Shown here in pieces: positions 1-8,345 of a stretch of 64,000 nt of DNA. A program made the translations under genes and the position numbers. Each line of letters starts with the position of its first letter. Within the stretch, counting starts at the first letter, position 1. The stretch lies in NCBI RefSeq assembly GCF_015910445.1, contig NZ_CP048882.1:2914001-2978000 (forward strand). Direction: 5' to 3'. The notes below the pieces were generated by a model, which saw nothing but the letters and a program-made list of their open reading frames with translations, made no database searches and was not told the DNA's origin. This stretch comes from Streptomyces bathyalis. Its GTDB lineage: Bacteria; Actinomycetota; Actinomycetes; Streptomycetales; Streptomycetaceae.

Positions 1-307
1 TGATCTCGCCGCGGTCGACGACCGTCTTCTCGATGGCCTCCTCGGGAGCAAGTCCCTGCTCCTCCAGGGCGCCTTCGAGTTCGTCCGCCACCTCGTCGAA
101 CCAGCCCCCGTAGGGACGCCGGCTCGCACCGGGCAGCCGGACCGTACGGACGAGGCCGCCGTAACCCGAGGTGTCGCCACCGTTGCTGGCGCCGAACATC
201 CCGCGGCGGACGCCGATGGCCTCACCGGGATCCTGACGGGGCGCGGGCACGGAGCCGTTCCCGTTCTCCCCGTTGGCGCTGCTGTCGTCCTTGTTGTTCT
301 CGGTCAA
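1..307 (-). CDS. nuoC: NADH-quinone oxidoreductase subunit C, N-terminal part (partial)
   Basis: This is the 5' portion of nuoC, running off the window edge. The translated start is acidic and low-complexity (Asn/Gly/Ser-rich). It leads into a region with GVRRGMFG and [13 protein letters not shown], the form seen in Streptomyces NuoC ahead of the conserved 30-kDa domain. The likely start is a TTG that overlaps the nuoB stop by four bases (TTGA), so the two genes are translationally coupled. NuoC is a peripheral-arm subunit of the proton-pumping NADH:menaquinone complex I. The family assignment rests mainly on position directly after nuoA and nuoB. The diagnostic domain lies outside the window. 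Confidence 0.85.
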   Translation of the reverse strand, partial: MTENNKDDSSANGENGNGSVPAPRQDPGEAIGVRRGMFGASNGGDTSGYGGLVRTVRLPGASRRPYGGWFDEVADELEGALEEQGLAPEEAIEKTVVDRGEI

Positions 308-858
308 CGCAGGAGCCCCTTCATCTCGATCGTCGGGAGCGCCTTGCGCGCCGCCTCCTCCGCCTCACGGGCGGCCTCTTCGCGGTTGACGCCGAGCTTC
401 TCGCCCTGCACGTGCTTGTGCAGCTTGAGGATCGAGTCCAGGAGCATCTCGGGGCGCGGCGGGCAGCCGGGCAGGTAGATGTCGACCGGAACGATGTGGT
501 CGACGCCCTGCACGATCGCGTAGTTGTTGAACATCCCGCCGGACGAGGCGCAGACGCCCATGGAGATGACCCACTTGGGGTTCGGCATCTGGTCGTAGAC
601 CTGCCGCAGCACCGGAGCCATCTTCTGGCTGACGCGGCCGGCCACGATCATGAGGTCGGCCTGGCGGGGCGACCCGCGGAAGACCTCCATGCCGAAGCGG
701 GCGAGGTCGTAGCGGCCCGCGCCCGTCGTCATCATCTCGATGGCGCAGCAGGCGAGTCCGAAGGTCGCCGGGAACATGGACGACTTACGCACCCAGCCCG
801 CGGCCTGCTCGACGGTGGTCAGCAGGAAGCCGCTCGGCAGCTTCTCTTCGAGTCCCAT
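304..858 (-). CDS. nuoB: NADH-quinone oxidoreductase subunit B
   Basis: A 184-residue NuoB, the complex I subunit that carries iron-sulfur cluster N2 next to the quinone site. The sequence shows [11 protein letters not shown] with the adjacent Cys pair, then [10 protein letters not shown], and [10 protein letters not shown], which supply the cysteine ligands of the 4Fe-4S cluster. The C-terminus has a charged Glu/Ala helix ([13 protein letters not shown]) common in actinobacterial NuoB. It sits 12 bases after nuoA and overlaps nuoC, fitting the conserved nuoABC order. Length and motifs match the family. Confidence 0.98.
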   Translation of the reverse strand: MGLEEKLPSGFLLTTVEQAAGWVRKSSMFPATFGLACCAIEMMTTGAGRYDLARFGMEVFRGSPRQADLMIVAGRVSQKMAPVLRQVYDQMPNPKWVISMGVCASSGGMFNNYAIVQGVDHIVPVDIYLPGCPPRPEMLLDSILKLHKHVQGEKLGVNREEAAREAEEAARKALPTIEMKGLLR

Positions 859-870
859 TGAGTACCTGCC

Positions 871-1230
871 TTAATCCCATTCCAGGCCGCCGCGCCGCCA
901 GTCGTAGGCGTACGCGACGCCGATGAGGGCGACGAAGACCAGCATTTCGGCGAGGCCGAAGATCCCGAGGGAGTCGAAGTGGACCGCCCACGGGTAGAGA
1001 AAGACGATTTCGATGTCGAAGACGATGAAGAGCATCGCCGTCAGGTAGTACTTGACCGGGAATCGCCCGCCGCCGGCCGGCTGCGGAGTCGGCTCGATGC
1101 CGCACTCGTACGCCTCCAGCTTGGCCCTGTTGTAGCGCTTGGGGCCGATGACCGATGCCGCGACCACCGAGAAGATCGCGAAGCCCGCCGCGATGGCTCC
1201 CAGTACAAGGATTGGCGTGTAGGCGTTCAC
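871..1230 (-). CDS. nuoA: NADH-quinone oxidoreductase subunit A
   Basis: A 119-residue NuoA, a small three-helix membrane subunit of complex I. I chose the GTG start giving VNAYTPILVL because it is preceded by GGAGCGGGGAGCG, and because upstream in-frame sequence is Arg/Pro-rich and not membrane-like. The conserved loop YECGIEP is at residues 41-47, followed by a helix with FDIEIVFLYPWA, the classic NuoA signature. It is the first gene of the nuo operon, so its promoter should lie in the following long intergenic region. Confidence 0.97.
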   Translation of the reverse strand: MNAYTPILVLGAIAAGFAIFSVVAASVIGPKRYNRAKLEAYECGIEPTPQPAGGGRFPVKYYLTAMLFIVFDIEIVFLYPWAVHFDSLGIFGLAEMLVFVALIGVAYAYDWRRGGLEWD

Positions 1231-2112
1231 CGCTCCCCGCTCCTTCCAGTCGACCCTGGGGACCCTCCCGGACCGGTGGGCCCAGTGGGACCGTCGACGC
1301 TGACTGCCGGCTGTCCGCCGGGCGAATGGTCCGCCTCCCATGAAGATCGCTTCTATGTGAGGCAGTTCACAAGCCCTTGCGGGAGGCATCTTATGCCCGG
1401 GCCTTGTGATCTGCGACACGGGGTCCGGTTAGGAGTTTGTGATCTCCACCACCCGGAGCCGAAGTCGCACGTCAGAGGAATGTCGATCTTCAAGTGCGAG
1501 GGCGCGAAAGCCCTTTCGCCGAACCCGTGTGAAAGCGGCCGTCGGGGCAGCGCACACACCGCGTCGCGGGGTCGAAGACGCACCCGGCGACTCCACCCCG
1601 GCGGCCGTGAACCGATACCCGAACGAGATCCGCGCGCAGCGCGAGCGAGATCCCCGGCCCCCGACCGGAAAGTGCACCTCGACTCGGGGCGGGAAGCCTC
1701 TCCGCACGCCGGCAGGCGCCGGCAGCGGGTCGTTTGTGAACGTCGGAACAATCGGCCTCGGCCTGACGACTTTCTTCACGCTCCACACATCGTCTCCTCG
1801 CTGCCCAAAAGGGATGACGACACTTCAATCACCCATTCATGAACAGACTTGACAGTGGGAGCGTGACCTGCGCCACACACTTCCTTGACAGCTCCTGCCA
1901 CCTTTGCACACGAGGCGCAAGGGGTGATATGCGCCAGATCAATGCACGCAATACGGACAACTGCGTGGTCACAGTCCCGTAGTTGGACGGCCACCGTGAC
2001 CGGACCGAGACCTTTGGAAGATCAACTCGTCCTCAACTGGGCGAATACGGGCCCACTGTGGCGCATCGCACCTTCTTTGAACGGATCATCCCGGGGCTGC
2101 TATCCATGCCTC
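1231..2112. other. Long intergenic region between nuoA and the NlpC/P60 gene
   Basis: About 880 bases with no convincing gene. Open frames exist on both strands but overlap one another, are Arg/Pro-rich and show no family resemblance. It must hold the divergent promoters for the nuo operon (minus) and the hydrolase (plus). TTGACA hexamers occur near 1848 and at 1885-1890, but neither has a good -10 at 16-18 bases. I looked for a c-di-AMP (ydaO) riboswitch, which precedes many actinobacterial cell-wall hydrolases, and could not recognise its conserved segments. Confidence 0.5.
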
Positions 2113-2877
2113 ATGTCCCGGAACGCTCACGTACCCAGACACCGGAAACCCCGCACCAGCAACGTGAACAAGGCGCTGCGTGCAGGGGCGACGGGTGGCG
2201 TCTTGGGAGCAGTCGCCCTCACCACGGCGATCTCCCCGGCGTCCTCGGCGGCCGAGAAGCAGGATGAAGCCACCGAGACAGTCGAAATGGCTGCGGTCAG
2301 CAACACGGTGGAGGGGTCCACCTCCAAAGCAGCCGACTCGCTCAAGACCAACGCACTCCAGCGACAGGTGACACAGGCCGAGGCCAGTGCCGCGGACCGT
2401 GCGCAGGCTGAGGCGCGCAAGGCCGAACAGGCCGCCGAGCGCAAGGCCGAGGCCGCGCGCAAGAAGGCCGCCGAGGAGCGCGCTTCGCGCACCAGCGAGC
2501 GCACGTCTCTCTCGGCCGGCAGCGGCAACATCGCCGGAGTCATCAGCTTCCTCAAGGCCCAGGTCGGCAAGTCATACGTGCTGGGCGCCAGCGGGCCTTC
2601 CTCCTACGACTGCTCCGGACTGACGCAGGCCGCCTTCAAGCAGCTCGGCGTGAGCCTGCCGCGCACCTCCCAGGCGCAGTCCACCGCGGGCACCTCCGTC
2701 TCCATGGACTCCCTGCAGAAGGGCGACCTCCTCTACTGGGGCGGCGCCGGCAGCGCGTACCACGTCGGTGTCTACGTCGGGGACGGCAAGTTCATCGGCG
2801 CGCAGAACTCCTCGACTGGTGTCGTCGAGAAGCCCCTGGACTACGACCCGCCGACAGGCGCACTCCGCCTCACCTGA
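2113..2877 (+). CDS. Secreted NlpC/P60 peptidoglycan endopeptidase
   Basis: A 254-residue exported cell-wall hydrolase. A Sec-type N-terminus (basic start, hydrophobic GGVLGAVALTTAISPASSA, residues about 28-46) is followed by an Ala/Glu/Lys/Arg-rich coiled coil (about 85-128). A C-terminal NlpC/P60 domain (about 139-254) follows, with the nucleophile in YDCSGLTQ (Cys167) and the partner histidine in AYHVGVYVG (His217). Such enzymes cut D-Glu-to-diamino-acid bonds in stem peptides and act outside the membrane. The in-frame sequence extends further upstream, but the ATG at 2113 is the start directly before a normal signal peptide. Single gene, with its own terminator just downstream. Confidence 0.93.
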   Translation: MSRNAHVPRHRKPRTSNVNKALRAGATGGVLGAVALTTAISPASSAAEKQDEATETVEMAAVSNTVEGSTSKAADSLKTNALQRQVTQAEASAADRAQAEARKAEQAAERKAEAARKKAAEERASRTSERTSLSAGSGNIAGVISFLKAQVGKSYVLGASGPSSYDCSGLTQAAFKQLGVSLPRTSQAQSTAGTSVSMDSLQKGDLLYWGGAGSAYHVGVYVGDGKFIGAQNSSTGVVEKPLDYDPPTGALRLT

Positions 2878-2900
2878 GACCCGCCCGCCTCACGACGTCG

Positions 2901-2934
2901 AAGGGGCCCGCCGCGAACCCGCGGCGGGCCCCTT
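2901..2934. terminator. Intrinsic terminator after the NlpC/P60 gene
   Basis: A perfect inverted repeat with arms AAGGGGCCCGCCGCG and CGCGGCGGGCCCCTT around a short AACC loop. Because the outer bases are A/T on both sides it can work in either direction, separating the plus-strand hydrolase from the convergent lytic gene. Confidence 0.85.
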
Positions 2935-3003
2935 CCGTCTGCCTCCGTAGTGTGCAGGGCGTTCCCGTGCCCGGATCCGTGTCCTCCCGCTGCCGACGCC
3001 CGG

Positions 3004-3888
3004 TCAGCGCTGAGGGACGTCCGGGAGCAGGGCGTCCGGATGGTCGATGAAGATGTTCGTCATGAAGCCGTTGAACTGCGGGATGTGGGCCCACCAGGGA
3101 TTACTGAAGCCCTCGGTGTTGACCAGGTCCCCGCGCTGCTGGAAGTCGACGGTCACCTTCGTCGGGCCGTTGAGGGTGTGCACCACGGGCGAGTCCAGCT
3201 TGGGCTCGCTGTGCACCTTCACGCCCGTGCCCCACGTCCCGAACTCCCGGCCACCCGGCTGCGGCTCGCCCGGACCGGGCGGTGGCGGCGCCGGCCGGCC
3301 GCCGTCGACGGCCGCCGCCGTCTGGTCGAGGAGCCGGCGTGCCTCCCCCTCCGCCTGGTCGTACCTCTCCGGGTAGGCGGAGCGCTGCACGCTCTGCGCC
3401 AGGTGTCCGGTGGACTGGTTCTTGTCCTCCGCGTCCGACTTGATCGCCCTCTCGAAGTACGAGCGGGCCGCGTGGTTGACGTCCAGGATCTGCTCCGGCG
3501 TGCCCCAGCCCTGCGACGGCCGCTGCTGGAAGACGCCGAGCGAGTCGCTGTCACCGTGGTTGAGGTTGCGCATGCCCGATTCGACGATGCCCGTCTCGAA
3601 GGCCGAGAGCATGACCTTGTCGTTGACCTTCAGATCCCTTCCGGCCCGGTAGATGGTCTTCGCTGCTTCGAGGTCGTATGCCATGGATTTCCCCCCGGTC
3701 TGTCGTGAGCCGTTCTCCTGCGCGGAATTCGCCGGCGCTGGAGCCTGTTCCCCTGCGCCCTGCGCTCCTCGTGCGCCATGCGCGTTCGCGCCCTGCGCGC
3801 CCTGTGCGTTCGTCGTGTCCTGCTCGTCCGTGTCGCCGAGGCGGGCCAGTTGCCGCTTTCCCCAGTCCCGGATCTCTTCGAAGGCCAT
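3004..3888 (-). CDS. Lysozyme-like (transglycosylase-fold) cell-wall protein with SH3-like C-terminal domain
   Basis: A 294-residue protein in three parts. Residues 1-65 are a charged, Ala/Gly/Gln-rich segment with Asn/Ala-Gln-Gly repeats. About 68-185 form a lysozyme-like core with ETGIVESGMRNL and DSLGVFQQRPSQGWG, the signature of actinobacterial and phage transglycosylase-like domains. A Pro/Gly linker (APPPPGPGEPQPGG) leads to a C-terminal domain of about 85 residues (FGTWGTGVKVHSEPKLDS to the end) that resembles a bacterial SH3 cell-wall-binding domain. There is no signal peptide at the N-terminus, so export is unclear. The C-terminal domain is almost identical, in DNA as well as protein, to that of the next gene on the same strand. 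Confidence 0.8.
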   Translation of the reverse strand: MAFEEIRDWGKRQLARLGDTDEQDTTNAQGAQGANAHGARGAQGAGEQAPAPANSAQENGSRQTGGKSMAYDLEAAKTIYRAGRDLKVNDKVMLSAFETGIVESGMRNLNHGDSDSLGVFQQRPSQGWGTPEQILDVNHAARSYFERAIKSDAEDKNQSTGHLAQSVQRSAYPERYDQAEGEARRLLDQTAAAVDGGRPAPPPPGPGEPQPGGREFGTWGTGVKVHSEPKLDSPVVHTLNGPTKVTVDFQQRGDLVNTEGFSNPWWAHIPQFNGFMTNIFIDHPDALLPDVPQR

Positions 3889-3919
3889 GGTGCTCCCTTG
3901 CGTCGGCTCTCCCGTCGCC

Positions 3920-4771
3920 TCAGCGCTGGGGGACTCCCGGCAGGAGGGAGTCCGGGTGATCGATGTAGATGTTCGTCATGAAGCCGTTGAACTGCGGGAT
4001 GTGGGCCCACCAGGGGTTGCTGAACCCGTCGGTGTTGACCAGGTCACCGCGCTGCTGGAAGTCGACGGTCACCTTCGTCGGGCCGTTGATGGTGTGCACC
4101 ACGGGCGAGTCCAGCTTGGGCTCGCTGTGCACCTTCACGCCCGTGCCCCACGTCCCGAACTCCCGGCCACCCGGCTGCGGCTCGCCCGGACCAGGCTGAG
4201 GCGGCGCCGGAGCCGGCCCGCCCTGCCCGCTCAGATGCCTCTCGACCTCCTTGCGGAAGCCGTCCATGTCGCCCGGCCAGAAGGCCGGGTCGCTCTTGCG
4301 CTCCGGTGCCCACTCCTTGTGCCCGATCGCCCGCGACGCGGGCTGATGCACGTGCCTCAGCAGCACCGCCACCCCGCGTGGGTACGAGTCGAGCTGCTCC
4401 GGTGTCCAGTCCGGGTGCGTGCCAACGGACTCGGCCTCGACCCCGATCATGTACTCGTTGCCCTCGTCCTTCGGCACGCTCTCCCAGGGGCCGCCCTTGC
4501 CCGCGTGGTACGCCACCCCCGCGGCGATGACGATCCAGGTGCCGTCCCTGGCCAGACCGAGCTGGGCGCGGGGCCCGGGCAGCGAGGCGTCGCCGTCCCT
4601 GACGATGTTCAGGCTCGGGTAGTTGCCTTCGGCGGGGCCCGCGGTGTGGTGCAGCAGGATCCCCCTCACGTCACCCATCTCGCCGTGACCGCGCGTCTGC
4701 CACCCGCCTTCCTCCTGGACCTTCAGGCCGCCCTGCCTCAGCACATCGGCCAACCACGTCATGTTCGGCAT
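3920..4771 (-). CDS. N-acetylmuramoyl-L-alanine amidase (PGRP/amidase_2) with SH3-like C-terminal domain
   Basis: A 283-residue protein. The N-terminal two-thirds is a zinc amidase: GILLHHTAG (His41/42), VAYHAGKGGPWE, a central IGVEAES and the later IGHKEWAPERKSDP match the PGRP/amidase_2 fold that cleaves the MurNAc-L-Ala bond. A Pro/Gly linker leads to the same C-terminal SH3-like domain carried by the neighbouring lysozyme-like protein. I placed the start at the ATG giving MPNMTWLADVL because the in-frame sequence upstream does not look like protein of this family. No signal peptide is visible. Together with its neighbour it forms a two-gene minus-strand lytic pair with a gap of about 30 bases. 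Phage endolysins share this architecture, but no other phage genes are nearby. Confidence 0.88.
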   Translation of the reverse strand: MPNMTWLADVLRQGGLKVQEEGGWQTRGHGEMGDVRGILLHHTAGPAEGNYPSLNIVRDGDASLPGPRAQLGLARDGTWIVIAAGVAYHAGKGGPWESVPKDEGNEYMIGVEAESVGTHPDWTPEQLDSYPRGVAVLLRHVHQPASRAIGHKEWAPERKSDPAFWPGDMDGFRKEVERHLSGQGGPAPAPPQPGPGEPQPGGREFGTWGTGVKVHSEPKLDSPVVHTINGPTKVTVDFQQRGDLVNTDGFSNPWWAHIPQFNGFMTNIYIDHPDSLLPGVPQR

Positions 4772-4997
4772 GAGGTGTCCCCCTGTTTCCTTGCCGGCGA
4801 TCCCAAGAGCCGTACGGTGCAGGGCAGTTGGGCCCCCACGTCGGCCCGTGTCCGTTCGCTCCCAACACTCGGCGGGAAGCACCCGCGCGCCCAAACACGT
4901 TCGATCTGACTCGAAAAGCGCAGGTCGCGAACGGTCTGGCTGGAACAGGAAGTTGACAGCGAAAAGGCCGGGCCCTGCATCCTGAACAGGCAAGAAC

Positions 4998-5023
4998 CCC
5001 CGAAGAGCTCGTCCTCTTCGGGG
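4998..5023. promoter_or_regulatory. Inverted repeat upstream of the winged-helix regulator
   Basis: Arms CCCCGAAGAG and CTCTTCGGGG around a six-base loop, about 30 bases before the regulator start and in the divergent gap with the amidase gene. It could be a transcription attenuator in the regulator leader or, since the arms read CGAAGAG...CTCTTCG, an operator for that regulator. The sequence alone does not decide. Confidence 0.5.
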
Positions 5024-5052
5024 CCACGGGGGACAGAAACGAGGTACCAGTC

Positions 5053-6066
5053 ATGCCCATCCGCATCCACTTCGAGGCAGAGGACCTGGCAAGGACTCAA
5101 GTGGCAGGGGCGCCCGACCCGTTGTGGGAGACGCTGCTCAGCCTGCACGTACTTCAGGAGCGGGAAGGAACATCAGTCTTCGGGAAGTGGAGGAAGCGCA
5201 CGCGCGCGCTGGTCCCGGCATACGTCAGGCACTTTCTGTGCGCGCTCGCACCGCCCCGCGGATACTCACCGGACTTCCTCACTCCCGCCGAGTCCGCGAA
5301 CGGGCTGGAGGCGGGGCTCGAAGCCCTGCTCTCCACTTCCCGCGAGCGCCTCGGCACGGACATGAGCAGGCTCGCCGTGAACCGCCATGTCCCGGAGCGG
5401 GCGAGGGATGTCGGCCCGCGCGGCCTGGAGCGCCTGGCCGACGCCATCAGCAGCTATCACGCGCAGGCGATCGCTCCCTACCACACGCAGATCCGCGGCC
5501 ATCTGGAGGCCGACCGCGCCGAGCGGGCCCACCGCGTGCTGAACGGCGGGGTCGAGCACTTGCTCGACGGCCTGCATCCGAACCTGCGCTGGGAACCTCC
5601 CGTGCTGGAGGTACGGGGCACTCACGTGGACCGTGACGTTCCGCTGGGCGGTCGCGGTCTGCGTCTCGTCCCGTCGTTCTTCTGCCGGCGCAATCCGGTC
5701 ACGCTGCGGGAGGTGTCCCTCCAGCCGGTCCTGGTCTACCCGGTCGAGCACCAGCCGGGATGGGACGAGGCGGACTTCAGGGTGCGCCCGAAGACGGACA
5801 GCGAGGAGAGCCCGTGTGCCGCGCTTCTCGGTCGGACCCGCGCGGCGGCACTCGAGGTCGTGGCCTCCGGCTGCACGACGTCGGAACTGGCCCGCCGTCT
5901 CAACATCTCACCGGCGACGGCCACCCACCACACCGCGATCCTGCGGGAGGCGGGTCTGATCACCTCGCACCGTGCCGGCGCAAGCGTCCATCACACGCTG
6001 GGATCTCTGGGCTCGGCGCTGCTGCGGCGGGCATCGCACTCGGGAGACGCGCTGCCTGCCGCGTGA
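5053..6066 (+). CDS. ArsR-type winged-helix transcriptional regulator
   Basis: A 337-residue protein of a family common in Streptomyces. The first 245 residues are a sensor-like region without a recognised enzyme motif (it contains ERLGTDMSRLAVNRH and GGRGLRLVPSFFCRR). The last 85 form a winged helix: LGRTRAAALEVVASGCTTSELARRLNISPATATHHTAILREAGLITSHR is a canonical ArsR-like HTH plus wing, cited here as residues about 258-306. The ATG is preceded by GAGG at good spacing. Its ligand is unknown. A degraded paralogue lies on the minus strand near 24.2-24.9 kb. It is monocistronic, with a terminator immediately after it. Confidence 0.8.
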   Translation: MPIRIHFEAEDLARTQVAGAPDPLWETLLSLHVLQEREGTSVFGKWRKRTRALVPAYVRHFLCALAPPRGYSPDFLTPAESANGLEAGLEALLSTSRERLGTDMSRLAVNRHVPERARDVGPRGLERLADAISSYHAQAIAPYHTQIRGHLEADRAERAHRVLNGGVEHLLDGLHPNLRWEPPVLEVRGTHVDRDVPLGGRGLRLVPSFFCRRNPVTLREVSLQPVLVYPVEHQPGWDEADFRVRPKTDSEESPCAALLGRTRAAALEVVASGCTTSELARRLNISPATATHHTAILREAGLITSHRAGASVHHTLGSLGSALLRRASHSGDALPAA

Positions 6067-6073
6067 GTTGACC

Positions 6074-6100
6074 AGGGGCGGCCCGATGCGGGCCGCCCCT
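6074..6100. terminator. Intrinsic terminator between regulator and oxidoreductase genes
   Basis: Perfect arms AGGGGCGGCCCG and CGGGCCGCCCCT around a short loop. It lies between two convergent genes and can serve both. Confidence 0.85.
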
Positions 6101-6143
6101 GCTCTCTCGCCGGATCGTGACGGATCGTCCCAGCAGGCGCCCG

Positions 6144-7427
6144 CTAGGCCCGCGGAGCGACCTTGCTGAGGCCGTTGATGACCCGGTCCATCGCGTCGCC
6201 GCCCGACGGGTCGGTGAGGTTGGCCAGCATCTTCAGTGCGAAGCGCATCAGCAGCGGGTGGGAGAGGCCGCGCTCGGTCGCCACCTTCATCACCTTCGGG
6301 TTGCCGATCAGCTTCACGAACGCGCGGCCCAGCGTGTAGTAGCCCCCGTAGGTCTCCTTGAGGATCTTCGGGTAGCGGCGCAGGGCCAGTTCGCGCTGTG
6401 CGGGCGTGGCCCGTGCGTGCGCCTGGACGATCGTCTCCGCGGCGATCACGCCCGACTCCATGGCGTACGCGATGCCTTCGCCGTTGAACGGGTTCACCAG
6501 CCCGCCCGCGTCCCCCACGAGCAGTAGCCCGCGCGTGTAGTGCGGCTGCCGGTTGAAGGCCATGGGGAGGGCGGCCCCGCGGATGGGGCCCGTCATGTTC
6601 TCGGGGGTGTAGCCCCACTCCTCCGGCATGGACGCCGTCCACGCCTTGAGGATCTCGCGCCAGTCCAGCTCCTTGAAGTCGTCCGAGGTGTTGAGGACAC
6701 CCAGGCCGACGTTGCTGGTGCCGTCGCCCATGCCGAACACCCAGCCGTAGCCCGGCAGCAGGCGGTCCTGTGCGCCGCGCCGGTCCCACAGCTCCAGCCA
6801 GGACTCCAGGTAGTCGTCGTCGTGGCGCGGGGAAGTGAAGTACGTGCGGACGGCGACGCCCATCGGACGGTCCTCGCGCCTGTGCAGGCCCATCTTGAGG
6901 GAGAGGCGCGTGGAGTTGCCGTCCGCGGCGACGACGAGCGGAGCGTGGAAGGTGACCGGGGTCTTCTCCTCGCCGAGCTTGGCGTGGACACCCGTGATGC
7001 GGCCTCCCGCGTCCAGGATCGGCTCCCCGACGTTGCACCGCTCGTACATGCGGGCACCGGCCTTCTCCGCCTGCCGGGCCAGCTGCTCGTCGAAGTCGTC
7101 GCGCTTGCGCACGAGCCCGTAGTCCGGATACGTGGCCAGCTCCGGCCAGTCGAGTTCGAGGCGCTGACCGCCGCCGATGATGCGCAACCCCCTGTTGCGC
7201 AGCCAGCCGGCCTCCTCGGAGATGTCGATGCCCATGGCGACGAGCTGCTTCGCGGCACGCGGCGTGAGGCCGTCGCCGCACACTTTCTCACGGGGGAAGG
7301 CGGTCTTCTCGAGCAGCAGCACGTCCAGGCCGCTGCGGGCCAAGTGGTAGGCGGTGGTGGCCCCGGCGGGGCCGGCACCTACGACGATCACATCGGCGGT
7401 CCGCTCGGAGGTGACGGTGTCAGTCAC
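6144..7427 (-). CDS. Geranylgeranyl reductase family FAD-dependent oxidoreductase (probable menaquinone side-chain reductase)
   Basis: A 427-residue flavoprotein. The N-terminal dinucleotide-binding motif is VIVVGAGPAGATTAYHLA (residues about 13-30), followed by FPREKVCGDGLTPRAA, typical of the geranylgeranyl reductase family. Later GLLLVGDAGGLVNPFNGEGI is the second FAD-binding motif. Actinobacterial members partly saturate the isoprenoid tail of menaquinone (MenJ-type) or other polyprenyl chains. Its position beside menG, mqnC, mqnA and the nuo genes supports a role in making the reduced menaquinones of Streptomyces. The exact substrate is inferred from context. Confidence 0.88.
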   Translation of the reverse strand: MTDTVTSERTADVIVVGAGPAGATTAYHLARSGLDVLLLEKTAFPREKVCGDGLTPRAAKQLVAMGIDISEEAGWLRNRGLRIIGGGQRLELDWPELATYPDYGLVRKRDDFDEQLARQAEKAGARMYERCNVGEPILDAGGRITGVHAKLGEEKTPVTFHAPLVVAADGNSTRLSLKMGLHRREDRPMGVAVRTYFTSPRHDDDYLESWLELWDRRGAQDRLLPGYGWVFGMGDGTSNVGLGVLNTSDDFKELDWREILKAWTASMPEEWGYTPENMTGPIRGAALPMAFNRQPHYTRGLLLVGDAGGLVNPFNGEGIAYAMESGVIAAETIVQAHARATPAQRELALRRYPKILKETYGGYYTLGRAFVKLIGNPKVMKVATERGLSHPLLMRFALKMLANLTDPSGGDAMDRVINGLSKVAPRA

Positions 7428-7570
7428 AAGGACTCCCGCAAAGGCTGGGTACTGGGCAGTTGCAGTCTAAGAGGACGGTCCCGGGCGTCCGGGCACCCCC
7501 TGGGGCCACGCAGTGCGTGGACCCGGGGGACATCGCGTCCGTTCTCATCGGGAGGCGGCGGCCCGCGGCC

Positions 7571-8263
7571 TCACGTGCGAACGCCGCGGTGCAGGGCCAC
7601 CACGCCGCCCGTCAGGTCGCGCCAGGCCACCTTCTCCCAGCCCGCCTGCTGGAGATGGCGTGCGAGAGCGGGCTGGTCGGGCCAGGCGCGGATCGACTCG
7701 GCGAGATAGACGTACGCGTCGGGACTGGAGGAGACGGCCCTGGCGACCGGAGGCAGCGCCCGCATCAGGTACTCGGTGTAGACGGTGCGGAACGGCGCCC
7801 AAGTGGGGTGGCTGAACTCGCAGATGACGATGCGGCCGCCGGGCGCGGTGACGCGGTGCAGCTCCCGCAGGGCGTCGTCGGTGTCGTGCACGTTGCGCAG
7901 CCCGAAGGAGATCGTCACGGCGTCGAACACGCCGTCGCGGAACGGCAGTCGGGTCGCGTCGCCGGCGGTGAACGGCATCCACGGGAGCCGCTTCTTGCCC
8001 TCCTTCAGCATCCCGAGGCTGAAGTCGCAGGGCACCGTGTAGGCACCCGCCGCGACGAAGGGCTGCGACGAGGTGCCCGTACCGGCTGCCAGATCGAGTA
8101 CGCGCTCGCCGGGCCGCGCGTCGACGGCCCTGGCGACGGCACGCCGCCACAGCCGTGTCTGCCCGAGGGAGAGCACGTCGTTGGTGATGTCGTACCGCGC
8201 GGCGACGTCGTCGAACATCGCGGCGACTTCGTGCGGCTGCTTGTCCAGGGATGCGCGGGTCAC
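7571..8263 (-). CDS. menG: Demethylmenaquinone methyltransferase
   Basis: A 230-residue class I SAM methyltransferase of the UbiE/MenG family, catalysing the last methylation of demethylmenaquinone. Family marks include [19 protein letters not shown] near the N-terminus, the SAM-binding [12 protein letters not shown], then [12 protein letters not shown] and [10 protein letters not shown]. The GTG start gives [13 protein letters not shown]. It is on the minus strand with the reductase (143-base gap) and with mqnC and mqnA, although a Cys-rich gene is interposed. Confidence 0.95.
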   Translation of the reverse strand: MTRASLDKQPHEVAAMFDDVAARYDITNDVLSLGQTRLWRRAVARAVDARPGERVLDLAAGTGTSSQPFVAAGAYTVPCDFSLGMLKEGKKRLPWMPFTAGDATRLPFRDGVFDAVTISFGLRNVHDTDDALRELHRVTAPGGRIVICEFSHPTWAPFRTVYTEYLMRALPPVARAVSSSPDAYVYLAESIRAWPDQPALARHLQQAGWEKVAWRDLTGGVVALHRGVRT

Positions 8264-8345
8264 GGTCCCATTGTGTCCCGTCCCACGGACCGGCGGTCCG
8301 CCGGGGCGCCGCCGGGGCCGTCCGGGCCGTCCGGGCCGGCGGCGG

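Noticed and set aside
412..861. Long open frames antisense to nuoB and to many other genes
   Set aside because: In very GC-rich DNA the complementary frames are open by default. These are Arg/His/Val-rich, lack ribosome sites and match no family.
1231..2112. c-di-AMP (ydaO) riboswitch upstream of the NlpC/P60 gene
   Set aside because: Expected from actinobacterial precedent, but the conserved GGGUGAA- and CCGACAGCUAACC-like segments were not found.
3004..4771. Prophage lysis module
   Set aside because: Lysozyme-like and amidase genes resemble endolysins, but there is no holin, tail, portal or integrase gene nearby and the flanks are core genes.
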